A DNA stretch of 64,000 nucleotides from assembly GCF_022458985.1 (NCBI RefSeq), contig NC_061778.1:9061001-9125000 (forward strand), given 5' to 3'. Below the pieces are notes generated by a model. That model ran no database searches. It was not told the DNA's origin and worked only from the letters and a program-made list of their open reading frames with translations. This DNA comes from Mugil cephalus (Eukaryota; Chordata; Actinopteri; Mugiliformes; Mugilidae). Of the stretch, positions 1-17,639 are shown piece by piece (positions within the stretch are counted from its first letter, which is position 1; each line of letters opens with the position of its first letter). The position numbers and the translations under genes were made by a program.

Positions 1-331
1 TGTAGGTCTTAAATTACAATTAAATTATTATTAGTGAAGTCTTCATTTGCAGCATGACCCCCTCTGGCCCCCGTCTATTATGTTCCTCATTAGTGGAGCC
101 CACCTCAGGGATGTTCTGAGTTAATAGTTGAATGATGATACATTTTGTTATTTTGAAAGTAATTATCTGATGTGGACTTCATGTAGGTCTTAAACTTAAA
201 CCATAATGGTCTTAAAAAGTCTTAAATTTCACCTGATCAAACCTGCAGAAATCTTGTTAATCTATCTGAAACACACACCGCGTTAGCATTGTCATGTGCT
301 TTACTCACCTCGTCTTCCCCTTCCTCTTTAG
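1..331 (+). other. taok1 terminal intron end with degenerate repeat
   Basis: Intronic sequence before the last taok1 exon. The motif TGTAGGTCTTAAA occurs at 1 and again at about 182, and 205-258 (GTCTTAAAAAGTCTTAAATT followed by ACCTGCAGAAA) resembles the terminal part of a very common teleost interspersed repeat with GGTCTTAAA/TTTAAGACC ends. I treat it as a decayed copy whose left end is outside the window. The 3' splice site is the TTCCTCTTTAG run ending at 331. Confidence 0.4.
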
Positions 332-847
332 ATCGAGGAGGAGATGGTGTCCTTGCAGAACGAACGCATGGAGCGAACCCAAAGTCTGCTGGAACGTCAA
401 GCCAGAGAAGTCGAGGCTTTTGACTCCGTGAGTATGCGCCTGGGCTTCAGCAACATGATGCTATCAAACATCTCCCCGGATTCCCTCAGCCATAGCTTTC
501 CTGGGGCGCCAGGAAGTTGGAGCCACCATCAGCAACAGCATTCGCCTGGAAGCTCTCAGGGGCACCACTGGGGCGGCGGAGGTTCGGCCGCAGGGCTGAA
601 TCACCAAGGCAGCCATCACCACTATCACTCCAGTCCGGGAGGGGCACCTATGCATGGAGGAGGGGGTCATTCGCTGTGGGGCCACCCATCAGGTGGACCC
701 CTGGGGTCACGAGGTAGTGTAGGTCTACAAAACAGCCCCCAGGCAATGGGGAGGACACCCTCAGGAGAACGCGGCGATCAGGGGATGAGCAGGAGCACCA
801 GTGTCACCTCTCAGATATCTAACGGGTCGCACCTTTCCTACACATAG
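332..847 (+). CDS. taok1: TAO kinase 1, last coding exon (partial gene)
   Basis: This is the 3'-terminal coding exon of a TAO-family serine/threonine kinase (MAP3K acting upstream of p38/JNK and on microtubules); the kinase domain lies off the left edge. It opens after a pyrimidine-rich acceptor ending at 331 and reads in frame to TAG at 845-847. It encodes the end of the C-terminal coiled coil ([20 protein letters not shown]), then [15 protein letters not shown], then a low-complexity His/Gly/Ser/Pro tail, then [13 protein letters not shown] and the terminus SHLSYT. The MRLGF, SPQA and [15 protein letters not shown] blocks match the TAOK1 C-terminus as I know it; TAOK2 and TAOK3 tails differ. 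The middle of the tail carries more histidine runs than I recall for mammalian TAOK1. Teleosts can have two copies (taok1a, taok1b); I cannot tell which this is. Confidence 0.9.
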   Translation: MEEEMVSLQNERMERTQSLLERQAREVEAFDSVSMRLGFSNMMLSNISPDSLSHSFPGAPGSWSHHQQQHSPGSSQGHHWGGGGSAAGLNHQGSHHHYHSSPGGAPMHGGGGHSLWGHPSGGPLGSRGSVGLQNSPQAMGRTPSGERGDQGMSRSTSVTSQISNGSHLSYT

Positions 848-3800
848 ATCCTGGAGTCAGTTTGAGCGTGGAGATGTAGAGTCCAACAAACACAACACAA
901 CAGAGGACTGGCTGAGCCCTGCCGCCATGTCTTTCTCTGTGACACTACCCCACCATTTCTCCCATGTACAGGTGTGGATGTGTGATGAAATAAATGTTGC
1001 TCAGGTCAAAAGGGCTGGAGAAGGCACAGCCCGTCCAATGGCAGTTTATTGGCACACATGCAGATCCTTAAATTATGTTACATAGGCAATTTCAGAGTCA
1101 ACAGGTTACTTCCATTTGTTTTTATTTACAGTCTCTCCTGCAAAGGATTTTTTTTTTTTTTTTTTTTATAAAGTTTGTGCTATTCACAGCCATTGCTCTA
1201 ATTTTGCACATGAAACACTGTTGGAAAAAAAAGCCTTTGACATGTGTTAAATATGTCTTCAGTAATGTGGAATCAAACAATCACAGAAAACCTATTTTAT
1301 TAACTCCCCCTTCACTCTCCCCTCGCATATATTCAGTCATGATACTGGCCAGTCCTCTGACACAGCAGCCCTGATGGAAGATGCTTTGCTGTTGTGATAC
1401 CAGCCTGCTGTAATGGTCATTTATTAGGTCACCCCAACCCCCCAACCCCCCAACCCCCCAGGACCCTGGTCATCAACCAAACCGAGAGCCAAATAAACTA
1501 ATTTTAACAGTTTCGGGTGTACGCTACAACACTACTACAGTGCCTTTTTAACTTTTGATAATTGAAATTACACTCAGATGTTTATAGTTTTAATGTTTTA
1601 AATTCCACCTAGAGTATAAGAGTAGTTCAGTCCGTTTTTCCTTTTTTTTTTTTTTTTTAACGTTCGATTAGGTTCAAATGTCCCGGATATCTTTCTCACG
1701 TTTATACATGGACGGTGTAAACAGTAATATGGGTTTAAGTCGCACAAATGTTGGGAAGTACTTGTGTTACTTGTGCATATCAGTCTTTAGGTGGTACTCT
1801 AGAAGTAAACCTGGAAACTTAAATATCACAGAGAATGTGACTGTACACGTTCACAGGAGACTCATTGGCCTTTGAAAACAATCCTACTATTGATCTGTTC
1901 ATTTTTTTATTAGTGCCTTTTAAAACTGCTGCCTTTTTCAAAGCACTTTATACAGCTAAATGTGTATAAAACATATATTCAACTTTTTTTTTTTTTTTTT
2001 TTTTGCAAAGCGCCTGGTGGATGAATGTTTCATCGGTACGTATGTAGTTAAGTTTAAGAGTCGAACTTAACCTGTACTGTGATTTAGTTTTTTGATTGTT
2101 GTTGTTTTGTTTTTTTTTTATTAGAGCAATTTACCAAGTACAAACAACACCTAGGTTATGGCAACCTACACTACGTAAATTAAAACATTTATCCCCCATT
2201 CTTCAGCTTCTACAGTGTTTTGAAAGCATTGATCATCTTGTGAGTTTATGCAGAATTTGAATTGAACAGAGTATGTGTGGATGCTGCAGTTTTTTTTTTC
2301 TTTTTATTATTTTATTTTTTTGTTGTTGTTGTTGTTTTACAACAGTTTTCCTAAAACTAAAACGGAACTGAGTTTAATGAGTTCATTGCGTGCTTGCAGG
2401 TAATTGACCATGACAGCAGGCTTGGCACTACTAAATAAAAAACACACTGTTGAAAACATTTAAGGCCCAGATAAGCAACACTAAGATCGTAAAAGGTGCT
2501 ATAAGTTATAATTGCTATGCCATCTCATTAAGGACCCTAAAACGAGGGAGACTGAATTAAGCACATGCTTGCATGAAAACATTGTAGTGTAGAAATGGAA
2601 ATGTCAAACTAAGTCAACGCACATGCTGTAAAGAAAGAAAAGTACAAAAACAGCCAAATACAAAATTCAATGTGGCAAAAAGCACTTAGGTATTCCTTTA
2701 CAGCTTTAACCATTTTCTGTCTTCTCTTCGATTTGCAGTTGAGTTGTTTCAAGCTAGAACACACTGAGAATATAAAAAGGCTTAATTTAAAAGGACTTTA
2801 AAGATAATTCTCCAGAGAGAATAAAGATATATGCTCCCCAGAATCGCAAAGCTGGAGTAACATACGTGTGTGTGAGTGTTTTATTAAAGAAGAATTTTAA
2901 AAAAACTCACGTCTAAGAAAAAAATATTTTCTAAAATTAATATAACTGGGAAAAAGCTTTCTCACTCGGTCAAAATGCCTCGTGTCCCTGTATTTACCGT
3001 TACCGTCTCTGGTAAACGCCACTGGCCATCACTAAACATTGCCCCTGCATACTTCATTCTCCCCCTGACTTTACACTTTTAGCCATTTGTCCCCATTCCA
3101 CTCTTGGTTCGGAGCCACTTGTTCAGATGCTGGCTCTTCCTGAATGTTGTTCTTTAATATATTCCTATCAGAAATGTGGACACAAAAATGCTGGGATCGT
3201 TTCCTCTAGTGTATATATCCTGCCTAGAAATTCTACATTATATCAATTTACATATGGTGTCATCCCAAAACTCTTGTTCTTTTTTGTATGTCAACTGATT
3301 AGCTCCAGCTACTGTAACACAACAAGTTATATTCTGCATTTTTTTCCCCCCTGATTTGTTTATATTTGGTAAAGAAAATGAGAATGTATTTATCGTTATT
3401 GAATTCTTACCAGTCAAATGTCATGGCTAGGAGTTTGAATGTTAGGTCAATCAAACCTCACGTACATGCCAACGTTAAGTTTATACGGAAACATTTTTGT
3501 TCGCTTTTACGTCATGGTTGCATGTGAGGGAATGTGGATGTTGTTGTGAGTTATAAAACCTCTCCACCAGCCGGGATTTTGTTTTATTTTTTAATATTTT
3601 ACTGTTTTATTTTGATGTCAGATTTTCTCCTACTGACTGAAAGCATGTGGGATACTGAATGAGAGTCGGGCAACAGAAAATAGCGATCCTAGCTATGGTC
3701 AAACACTGTGCCATACCAGAGTTGCCAAGCCCAGACACCACTGCATTTGTTTTAACCTATCATTGGGCTGACCACATGAAATGTATGAAACATAAAAAGA

Positions 3801-4165
3801 AAGTTGGTTCTGGACTAGTGGCCAAAGTTTAAAAAGGCTTGAAGAGATGACGGGGTGACAGGCAAGAAAAGATATTGCATTTCTCTGAAGATGTCAGTAT
3901 TCTTTGGCACATTACCACTACAACTCATAACCTGTATTAAAATGTATAGATGGTGGAACATGTTGTTGAATGTCAGAGAGATTATGAAGATGCTACATAA
4001 GAGATGGTAAAGTACTAAAAGTGGATTTAAATTGTGTATAAAGGTTGATAAAAAAGAATAAAAATAGGATCAAATTTACTATGTTTGTATTGTATTTACC
4101 AATGTGTTGGCAGAGGGATATTGAACAGAAATCAGCTGTAATAAAGTAATTTTAGTATAACTTGC
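848..4165 (+). other. taok1: taok1 3' UTR (probable) with alternative polyA signals
   Basis: No coding potential is visible: the sequence is AT-rich with T-runs near 1148, 1635, 1983 and 2290. AATAAA hexamers occur at 989-994 and 1490-1495. The last strong one, at 4140-4145, is followed by a TG/T-rich stretch typical of a downstream element. TAOK1 transcripts in vertebrates have very long 3' UTRs, so I infer that the UTR runs to about 4165. A CAACCCCC tandem repeat sits near 1430-1460. Confidence 0.5.
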
Positions 4166-4702
4166 CTTGTGTGTTTTATTATCTATCATGCTACCCTTGA
4201 TAGTATGAGTAAATTAAAGCTGTAACACTGAGTATTTAGTATGTAGTTTTTAAATTATTTTTTAACTTTTTTGTTGCTTTTCTTTTTTGTATTTTTACAG
4301 TTTATGAAGACTAGTACAAAAACTGCTGTCATGAAAATGATCAGCGTTAACGTAGGACGATGATATATGTGGAAAAAAGTGACAGAACAAGAACAGTGCT
4401 TTCATTTTGAGAGCAATATGCAATTTATACTACTGCTTATATAAATTATGCATTAGCCATTAGATAAGGTTAGTCTCAATTTCATTTATTTTTATAGAAT
4501 AGTTCAAATCATCAGACTACTTATCATATTCAAACAGCTTGAGAGACTTAAGAAATTAGTTATTACTTTTGTGAATAAGTGAAGAAAGGTTGATATTTTT
4601 CGTTTATGAATTTTAAAAAATCGCACATACAACTTCAATCTACAAGTCCAAAAGCCTTATTTGTAGAATTTTAATAATAAAATAAATATGCCAAACTACA
4701 TA
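4166..4702. other. intergenic, nothing recognised
   Basis: AT-rich spacer between the presumed taok1 polyA site and the MITE. I see no exon, RNA gene or clear repeat. Confidence 0.5.
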
Positions 4703-5060
4703 AGCCCTAAGTAGTCACGCATTCACACATTATTTCCTCTGTTTGACTGTGATAACGAGTTAATTTCTTCTGTTTTCTCGAGATCTCGAGTTATTTATCT
4801 GATTATCTTGGGAAAACGAGCTTTGTTTTTTTTGGCAAACATTAAAGCACAAAAGAACTGGCTCACCTTACAGTAGGCCTATCACATTAGGCTTTTATTA
4901 TTATTGTTATTACTCACATTAGTGTTCAGGGCATCCATCAGTCAGCATGGCAGGTCATGTATGACAGAACTCTAATAAAATATCGAGGAAACAGGAAAAA
5001 AACTCGTTATCACGGGAAAACAGGAAATAATACGTATGAATGCATGGCCGCTTAGGGCTT
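4703..5060. mobile_element. MITE with ~85-bp terminal inverted repeats
   Basis: The left end (AGCCCTAAGTAGTCACGCAT, then a TTATTTCCT block and TGTGATAACGAGTT) is repeated in inverted orientation at the right end (AACTCGTTATCACGGGAAAA, AGGAAATAAT, ATGCATGGCCGCTTAGGGCT). By eye the arms are about 80% identical over 80-90 bp and enclose about 180 bp of AT-rich, non-coding sequence. I could not identify a convincing target-site duplication, so the superfamily is left open. Confidence 0.7.
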
Positions 5061-6001
5061 CCATATCAAACATCTGTCTTTAACGTAATAATAACAAAAA
5101 AGTCAACTGAGCTTTGCAACTTTAACCATACTGACGTCACTGCGTTGGGTTCGCGTAAAAAGGCCCGAGGAGGCCTCTGCAGGTCCGCGGACCACAGCTT
5201 CAACCCACGCAATCACTGCCTCCAGAGGCGGATGTGATATGTGACGAGCATTGTAAACAAAAGTGAGTGTTTAGCTCGGGTGGACAAGGTATGCCGTCTC
5301 AGGAGTCTCTGGCTTGAGTAAGTAAACAGTCTCACAGCGCGGAAAACCTTACCGAGCTACGTATCACCTTCACAACAATGATGACACAAGTGACACGTTT
5401 AACGTTAAGTCAACTCAAGAAAAAAAAAATAACAGTGCATCCAGTGTAGCTAACCCGATTGTAACATCTTCTAATTTTGTAATCTTTACACTGACAATGT
5501 GGTCACTTCGTCCTGTCATGCTGAATGTCATGGTTAGCTCGTACAGTGCATAGTTGTGTTAGCTGCTAAGCTACCACTACTTGGGATCTTGGTGCATTGT
5601 GGACGAATAAGTTGTTGTTAAGGTACGCTAGCATGAATACTGTCGATGTGCTGGTATTAGCTAAACTTGTGTATGCAGAATGTCTTAATAGTTGAAACGT
5701 AATGTGAGCTGGTAATGATTTGCTAACTTAAAATAACTAAACTATAAGATGCAAAGCTGCGAGGTAGGCTAGCTACAGAGAGCTTACATAAAAAATAATA
5801 TTTTTTAATAAAGCGCAATTTAAAAACCGAAGACAAAAATGGTATCCTTCGTGAATGATTAACGCAGAATTAACCTTTAATTCATATGCATTATTGTCCA
5901 GTGCATACATGTATAAACACATTCAGCAACATTTATTTATTTATTTTTTTCCAGATCTTAAATCATCTGTATCTGTTTCTGTTTCCTCGCTAGAGTCAAG
6001 G
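5061..6001 (+). promoter_or_regulatory. Probable promoter, 5' UTR exon and first intron of small membrane-protein gene
   Basis: A locally GC-richer patch at 5150-5290 ends in GGTGGACAAG followed by the donor-like GTATGC at 5289. A T-rich tract with CCAG at 5952-5955 is a good acceptor 46 bases before the ATG at 6002. I infer a non-coding first exon ending near 5288 and an intron to 5955. There is no transcript evidence. Confidence 0.35.
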
Positions 6002-7153
6002 ATGTTGTGTGAAGTCCTGCTGTCATCACTATGGTTCCTGTTCGTTATCTTCTGGGTCGAGACCATCAGTGTGTGGCTCTTTCTTTCCATGTTCTACCAG
6101 GACCGAGCAATTTACCACTGGGGAGATGGGTGAGTAACGACGCCTCTGTGATCAGCCTGCACTGCACGACACACAAATATTTCTGGGGCACTTTCAGCAG
6201 CGTGAGCGCACAATGCTCCCTGAGTCATGATAGGACCAGCTTCTCAATGCTGTGCTCTTACGTACCTCATTCATTCAGAAAAAAAAAAAAAAAAAAAAAC
6301 ACATGTTAAATAATATTAAATCAACATTTAGATACTTAATATTTAATTATTAAATATGAGTGGGTTGCAATGTGTTCTTTTTGATGGATGAAAAATAGCC
6401 AAGTTTCACACCTAATCAACAATGACTGATGTCTTTATTAAACTTTATCACCAGATATTTTTGGGTTGTTATCTGAGCTTTGTGCAGGTGGTATATAATT
6501 AATGTCCAGTTGGGGATCAATTAATAAAGAACACATTTACGTGTGCGCATTCAATTAATGAGAGGGACCCTAAAGTTGCATTATATTGCAGAGTTTGTAG
6601 TTTGTCTCCTTGTTGGCACTCGCACACAACAAACAAGTGCAGTCTGTGGCTGTGACTCAGGGTAGGTGGTATTTTTTTGCATACGAAGTGTGAAGCTTTG
6701 ATTGGATCTCGAGATGCATTTAAAATGTCAAATGTTAAGACGCGTGTTATTATTAGCTAGTTATTGTCATCCGATCAGGACTGGTTCAAATAGGTATGAA
6801 TGTGAGGCTTTTATATTCATCCCCACATCTGTCTTTCGTTTATGACATTTCCCTGCACAATACTTGTTTAACATGAAAGTTAAAGGTGCCACCACCATAA
6901 CCAACCAGACTTAGACCTTTAAAGTCCTTGAGTATTGTCCATGTTCTGAGCACAGCTATTAGATGGAACCATTTGTTTGATGTTACAGGGTATTTGCAGA
7001 TGACCCTGGCCAGATGATATACATGTTGAGCAGGTACGAACCAAGTGTTTACTCGGTTTACAGTTTGTTTTGAAGTAGAAGTCGTGAAAGGCCTAATGTC
7101 TTGTCTCCTTCCGCAGAGTTGAAACCCACGTGGAGACAGAGGTCCAGACCTGA
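6002..7153 (+). CDS. Unrecognised 69-residue single-pass membrane micropeptide (three coding exons)
   Basis: Exons 6002-6129, 6989-7033 and 7117-7153 join in frame to give 210 nt including TGA. Donors are GTGAGT (6130) and GTACGA (7034); acceptors are TGTTACAG (ending 6988) and TCCTTCCGCAG (ending 7116). Residues 1-4 (MLCE) precede one strongly hydrophobic segment, about residues 5-31, rich in Leu, Phe and Trp (LLSSLWFLFVIFW, then SVWLFLSMF). A polar tail follows: YQDRAIYHWGD, then VFADDPGQMIYMLSR from the 45-nt middle exon, then ETHVETEVQT. Three exons keeping one open frame with good splice sites argue for a real gene. I do not recognise the family and assign no function. Orientation and position, between taok1 and paf1, suggest an independent small transcription unit. 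Confidence 0.6.
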
Positions 7154-8130
7154 GATGAAGAAAGATCAAGACGTCCACTGAAAGGACTCTCAACAGAGTG
7201 CTGTTGCAGTTGACTCAAGAACGCATAATGAAAGGCTGTTTTTCCTTTGCACTGACGGCCTTGCACACTGTTGTGCACAGATTGCTTTTTAATAGTAGGC
7301 AGCAGAGAGACGCAGCATGAGGGAAGCCATAATTAATATGTAGAGGGAGGTCCTGCATATTGTATGATTCACACTCACCACTGCAGCATCTATATTTTCA
7401 CTTTCAGCTTTTGGGGAAGCAGAATGAATGTAAAGAAGATATTGGTTCACTACAGATCGGCTTAGTGCATGTTTCTTCTATTTACTTTACTCTCCTATCT
7501 ACTTTATTCCATCTTGACACACTCACCGAGGTGGTGTTTTGGTCATGCTGTCATTCTATGCAAATACAGTAATTTCATTTTACAGTTATATTTGTGTTTA
7601 CAAATGTCAGATTGCAGTGATTCTGTTATGAAGTGTTGCAAATCTTATAATTATCAGATGTTCTATATTTGATGCTATAACCTTTGTCAATGAGTTATTT
7701 TTGAATACTGGCCGTGGTCGACTATTGTACCAGGAATAGATAACCAAGAATTCTTTATTTCAGATTTATTCTATTTTTCACTACATTAGATAAACTGGAA
7801 AGTAATTCTGATTTGTTCACGTATTAAGAATTTTCCTGAGCTTTGAGACACCCCTTGAGCTTTATTTACTAGCGATTGGGTTTTGCTCAGTTGTCATGTA
7901 TCTCTCCCCTGATAATACACATTACCTGCAGAGGTCTCATTATTAAATAAACTGAAAGATTCACGTGTGCTGATGATACGAGGGAAAAAAAAAAAAAATT
8001 GAAAGCCCTGGCAGTGGACTGTGTGTTTATTATTGTAAGAAAGATTGTATGTGTGTATGAAGAGAATCAGAGCGGGCAGATTGTAAAATAACATGTCAAA
8101 TGTTATGTCCAATAAAATAAAAGGGAAAGT
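7154..8130 (+). other. 3' UTR of the small membrane-protein gene (probable)
   Basis: Non-coding, AT-rich. Tandem polyA hexamers (AATAAAATAAAAGG) lie at 8111-8124 and another AATAAA near 7951. Nothing else was recognised. Confidence 0.4.
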
Positions 8131-8243
8131 TAAGACATATTTCTCTCTGCAGGCCACTTTTATCTACATTCAGTTCTCAATGTGGATGTAATTAATTCTT
8201 CTTTTCTGGAAATACTGCATTTTTAATATTTTCCACGCCAGGA

Positions 8244-8258
8244 CACCAGGGGGCGCTG
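8244..8258 (+). promoter_or_regulatory. CTCF-type motif upstream of paf1
   Basis: The sequence CACCAGGGGGCGCTG is an essentially exact match to the core of the vertebrate CTCF consensus (CCACCAGGGGGCGCT). It sits about 240 bp upstream of the paf1 start codon, between the polyA region of the preceding gene and the paf1 promoter, which is a usual place for a boundary or promoter-proximal CTCF site. Occupancy is inferred. Confidence 0.6.
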
Positions 8259-8281
8259 AACATACATCAATCTTCTTCAAA

Positions 8282-8293
8282 CCCGGAAGTGCC
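8282..8293 (+). promoter_or_regulatory. ETS/GABP-type motif in paf1 promoter
   Basis: CCCGGAAGTGCC matches the ETS/GABPA consensus (CCGGAAGTG), common in promoters of housekeeping genes, 200 bp upstream of the paf1 ATG. No TATA box is obvious, which fits a broad housekeeping promoter. Confidence 0.5.
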
Positions 8294-8493
8294 GGATTAC
8301 TACCGGGTCATCCCATAGGTCCGATCCTACTGTGAGAAATTGAAATTAACGTTTTCTTGCGGGGTTTAGATTTAGAAGTTATCTGTATTTTTAAGGAGAG
8401 GGGTGAGTTACAACAAATAGACGTGTTTGTTTTCTTTTTTATTTCCTGTGTGTAAACAGCTTTGCTTTTAGTTGAGAGCGGTGTCTTGTAAAC

Positions 8494-13228
<4,735 letters not shown>

Positions 13229-13610
13229 GACCTGTGCTCCAGACACGACGACGACACCGAGACGTCTCCTCTGTATGTACAGCTCAAATCATGGCACTGT
13301 TACTCTCTCACTGAGTCTGACATTAGCTTTGTCTTGGGCTGCGGCTTCTTGTTGATTGCAAATGTAAAATTTATGTTAGAGATGCTTTTTGCATTTGGAC
13401 TGGAGACATCTCCTATGAAATACAGTTTTTATTTGTAGATTAAATCCCCCACACATTAGCTGTTTGTACACCATCACTCTTGTTTTTTTTTCTGTCAGAT
13501 AGTCGGTATGGGATCATGTAAAAATAATATCTTTTTCCTCTCAGTTTTTGACATGCCATTGTGATACGGCTTTTGAAACCAATAATAAATTGCTGGCGAC
13601 ATTTTGTAAC
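13229..13610 (+). other. paf1: paf1 3' UTR
   Basis: Non-coding sequence after the paf1 stop. AATAATAAA at 13581-13589 (canonical AATAAA 13584-13589) is followed by T/GT-rich sequence, so cleavage near 13600-13610 is likely. Confidence 0.55.
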
Positions 13611-13871
13611 AAACTCTGTGGTCAAAGATCGTTCTTAATCCAATTTAGGGAATCTGGTTTAAAAAGAAGGGGGATAATTATAAACGGTGTTTTGTTGATC
13701 CTCTTTAGCTGGAAATGTACAGGGTATCTTTTGATGATGGATTTCAGTGTAGAAGTGACAATACTCAGCTGCGTTCAGTAAATCATTTAATAACAATTAC
13801 ACAACAACTGGCCATCAATTGACACAAAGGTTACACAAAGGCAAGAGGCTGATAATACACAGGGCGCCCGT
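13611..13871 (-). other. gmfg: gmfg 3' UTR / convergent intergenic gap
   Basis: The short interval between the paf1 polyA region and the gmfg stop. I see no clear AATAAA on the minus strand between 13871 and 13611, so the gmfg transcript may run into or past the paf1 3' UTR. Confidence 0.35.
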
Positions 13872-15498
<1,627 letters not shown>

Positions 15499-15658
15499 TC
15501 TAACAGGATCCTTCTCCGACTTTGTGTCTTCGGGGCGACAGCGCCTTTCTGAAACAGTTTGCGACAGACTGACAGCTACTCTCAGGCTGTCATGTGGTCC
15601 TCCTAAGATGGTAAGGGGAGGGCAGACGCACTGCTAGAGCATGCACTGTACTGATGCT

Positions 15659-15671
15659 GCTTCCTCTTTTT
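15659..15671 (-). promoter_or_regulatory. gmfg: PU.1 (SPI1)-type motif upstream of gmfg
   Basis: Read on the gmfg strand, the sequence is AAAAAGAGGAAGC, matching the PU.1 consensus AAAAAGMGGAAGT except for the last base. It lies about 160 bp upstream of the gmfg start codon. GMFG is mainly a haematopoietic and myeloid gene in mammals, so a PU.1 site here is plausible; binding is inferred. Confidence 0.45.
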
Positions 15672-16167
15672 ACCAACACAAAATGTCCCCAGTTTGCAAG
15701 CTCTGTTGTGTGTCGTATGAAACCGTCTCCATTATAATGCATGTAGGAAGGAGAAGGCGTTGACCGTAAAGCTATGCATTTTTAGTACAGCGACAGAAGA
15801 GGTAGAAGTGATAAATCGAGATAAATCTAGATAAATCTATTGTGAAACTGAACACATTTAGTCCCTCCAAACGACACTTTCGCTTCCTGTTAACACATAG
15901 GCGTGGACATCAGACAGACAGATATATTCAGATATAGAAAGGGTCTTCAAATCTATGGATCTATCAATCAATCTGTGGTTTTCTATTATTCAACAGAGTA
16001 ATACCTGTAATTAAAAGTGATGGATCCATGTTTGTAGCCATTTTATTAACGTATTGAAAGCAGCAAAATAAAGAAAAAAATGTCATGTCACTGCTTCACA
16101 TATGGTTTCAATGCAGAAATGCAACAAATAAGTCACAGAACATTGTATTATTGAAATGCAACACACC

Positions 16168-16170
<3 letters not shown>

Positions 16171-16262
<92 letters not shown>
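16171..16262. repeat. (TA)n microsatellite with (TG)n ends
   Basis: Uninterrupted alternating TA flanked by TGTG on both sides, about 90 bp, with one phase slip at 16206. Confidence 0.95.
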
Positions 16263-17005
16263 TTTAACTGATCATGGAAAGCACGGATCATGTGCCCTAC
16301 AGTAACCCTGCCGTGCATTATTTGAGCCACTTCCCTTCTCAGCTGAACACATCACTAAACTTTAGTCACACTACGTGGCGTCCATACACAAGGAATCAGC
16401 AGCTGTGGCGACAGGGATTTCTTTTCCCGGTGAACAATCTACATTACACTTAATGAAAAACCTACTTCACCGATCTAAAATATTCTCAGATTTAAATTGA
16501 GAATGAATTCACTATTTCATTTGACAGAGTTTTGTTGCCTTACCGCTCTCTGCTGGTGAAGAGCTTGGATGTGGTGCCGCTGTGGCCACAGTTGTGGAGA
16601 ATTTTCTTTGCCATTAATTAAAAGTGAGGATTTAGCAGATTTCTGCTGTCGCTATTTTTAAATATGTTTAGTTTTATTGCATTTGGACAAAATTCAGAAC
16701 CATTTCGGTGCATGCAGTGGATTTTCTTTTCTTTTTCATTGTTTTGGAGACCAATCAGAAGATACAAAAAAAAACAACAACCAAAAAATCAATTAACACA
16801 TCATTGGGGCGTCGCTGTTATATTTAACATATTTCACATAGAGTAGCATGCCCAGGCCACTTGCAAATAAATAAACATATTATGAGGTGCGTGTCTGTTT
16901 TATCTTCTGTCCTCTGCTGTGTGTGTGTATGAAACACTGCAGACCAAAACACATCATAATAAAGTCTATGAGACGCATGCTTTCTTGTGGTCGACTGATG
17001 AGGGT

Positions 17006-17606
17006 TAGGGATGTGCGTATCCATCCAGAAATATCAATACTTCCGACAGACGTGTGTTTCTGTTTCTTAGAATCGATCTTCACGTCAGAATATCGATACC
17101 AAGTCCCCTTTTACAAGAAATATCAATACTTTTATGAATGGGAAATGATAGAGAATGTAGAATGTGAACTTTGTTGTCATAGTTCAAGTTCTGTCAAGTC
17201 CTGACCTGAAGACCACTCTGTCAAGTCAGAGCTTGACTGTTCTTATTTTCATTTTTGTTTGAGAGATTTCTTTTTAAATGTGATTTGGTCAGATTTTCAG
17301 CTAACTCGTTGATTTTTCAGATTGTCTTTAATTGCTCCGATTAAACAGAAGTCTTATATTTGGCAGCTTGTTTAATTCTTATACAGAAGAATAAATACTT
17401 TTTTTCATAATTATATTCACAAATGTTCATTGTAAAAGTCATCATTTCATACAGAAGAAGGTGTATAAAAGTATCAATATCGTTATTGAGATATTACCCA
17501 AATATATATAGATTAATATTAGAGATTAGAGATTCTCCAATACGCGGCTCTTGGTATTACTTGGTACTGAATCGAAAGGAAAACATAGTGGTCTCTCATG
17601 TCCCTA
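17006..17606. mobile_element. hAT-type non-autonomous element, ~600 bp
   Basis: Starts TAGGGATGTGCGTATCC and ends CATGTCCCTA, so the outer 10 bp are inverted repeats (TAGGGATGTG versus TAGGGACATG). Flanks ATGAGGGT (16998-17005) and ATGATAGT (17607-17614) form an imperfect 8-bp target-site duplication. Internal ATCAATAC/ATCGATACC motifs and TTGGTACTGAATCGAAAG near the right end resemble the subterminal GTACCGATAC repeats of teleost hAT elements. No transposase frame remains. Confidence 0.55.
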
Positions 17607-17639
17607 ATGATAGTTGTCAATAGGAGCCTTTTATTTCTA

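Larger units (their letters stand above)
15499..17005. other. gmfg upstream region / intergenic
   Basis: The 5' flank of gmfg (minus strand) and the spacer toward samd4b. It contains the PU.1-type motif and a TA microsatellite listed separately. Nothing else was recognised. Confidence 0.5.
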
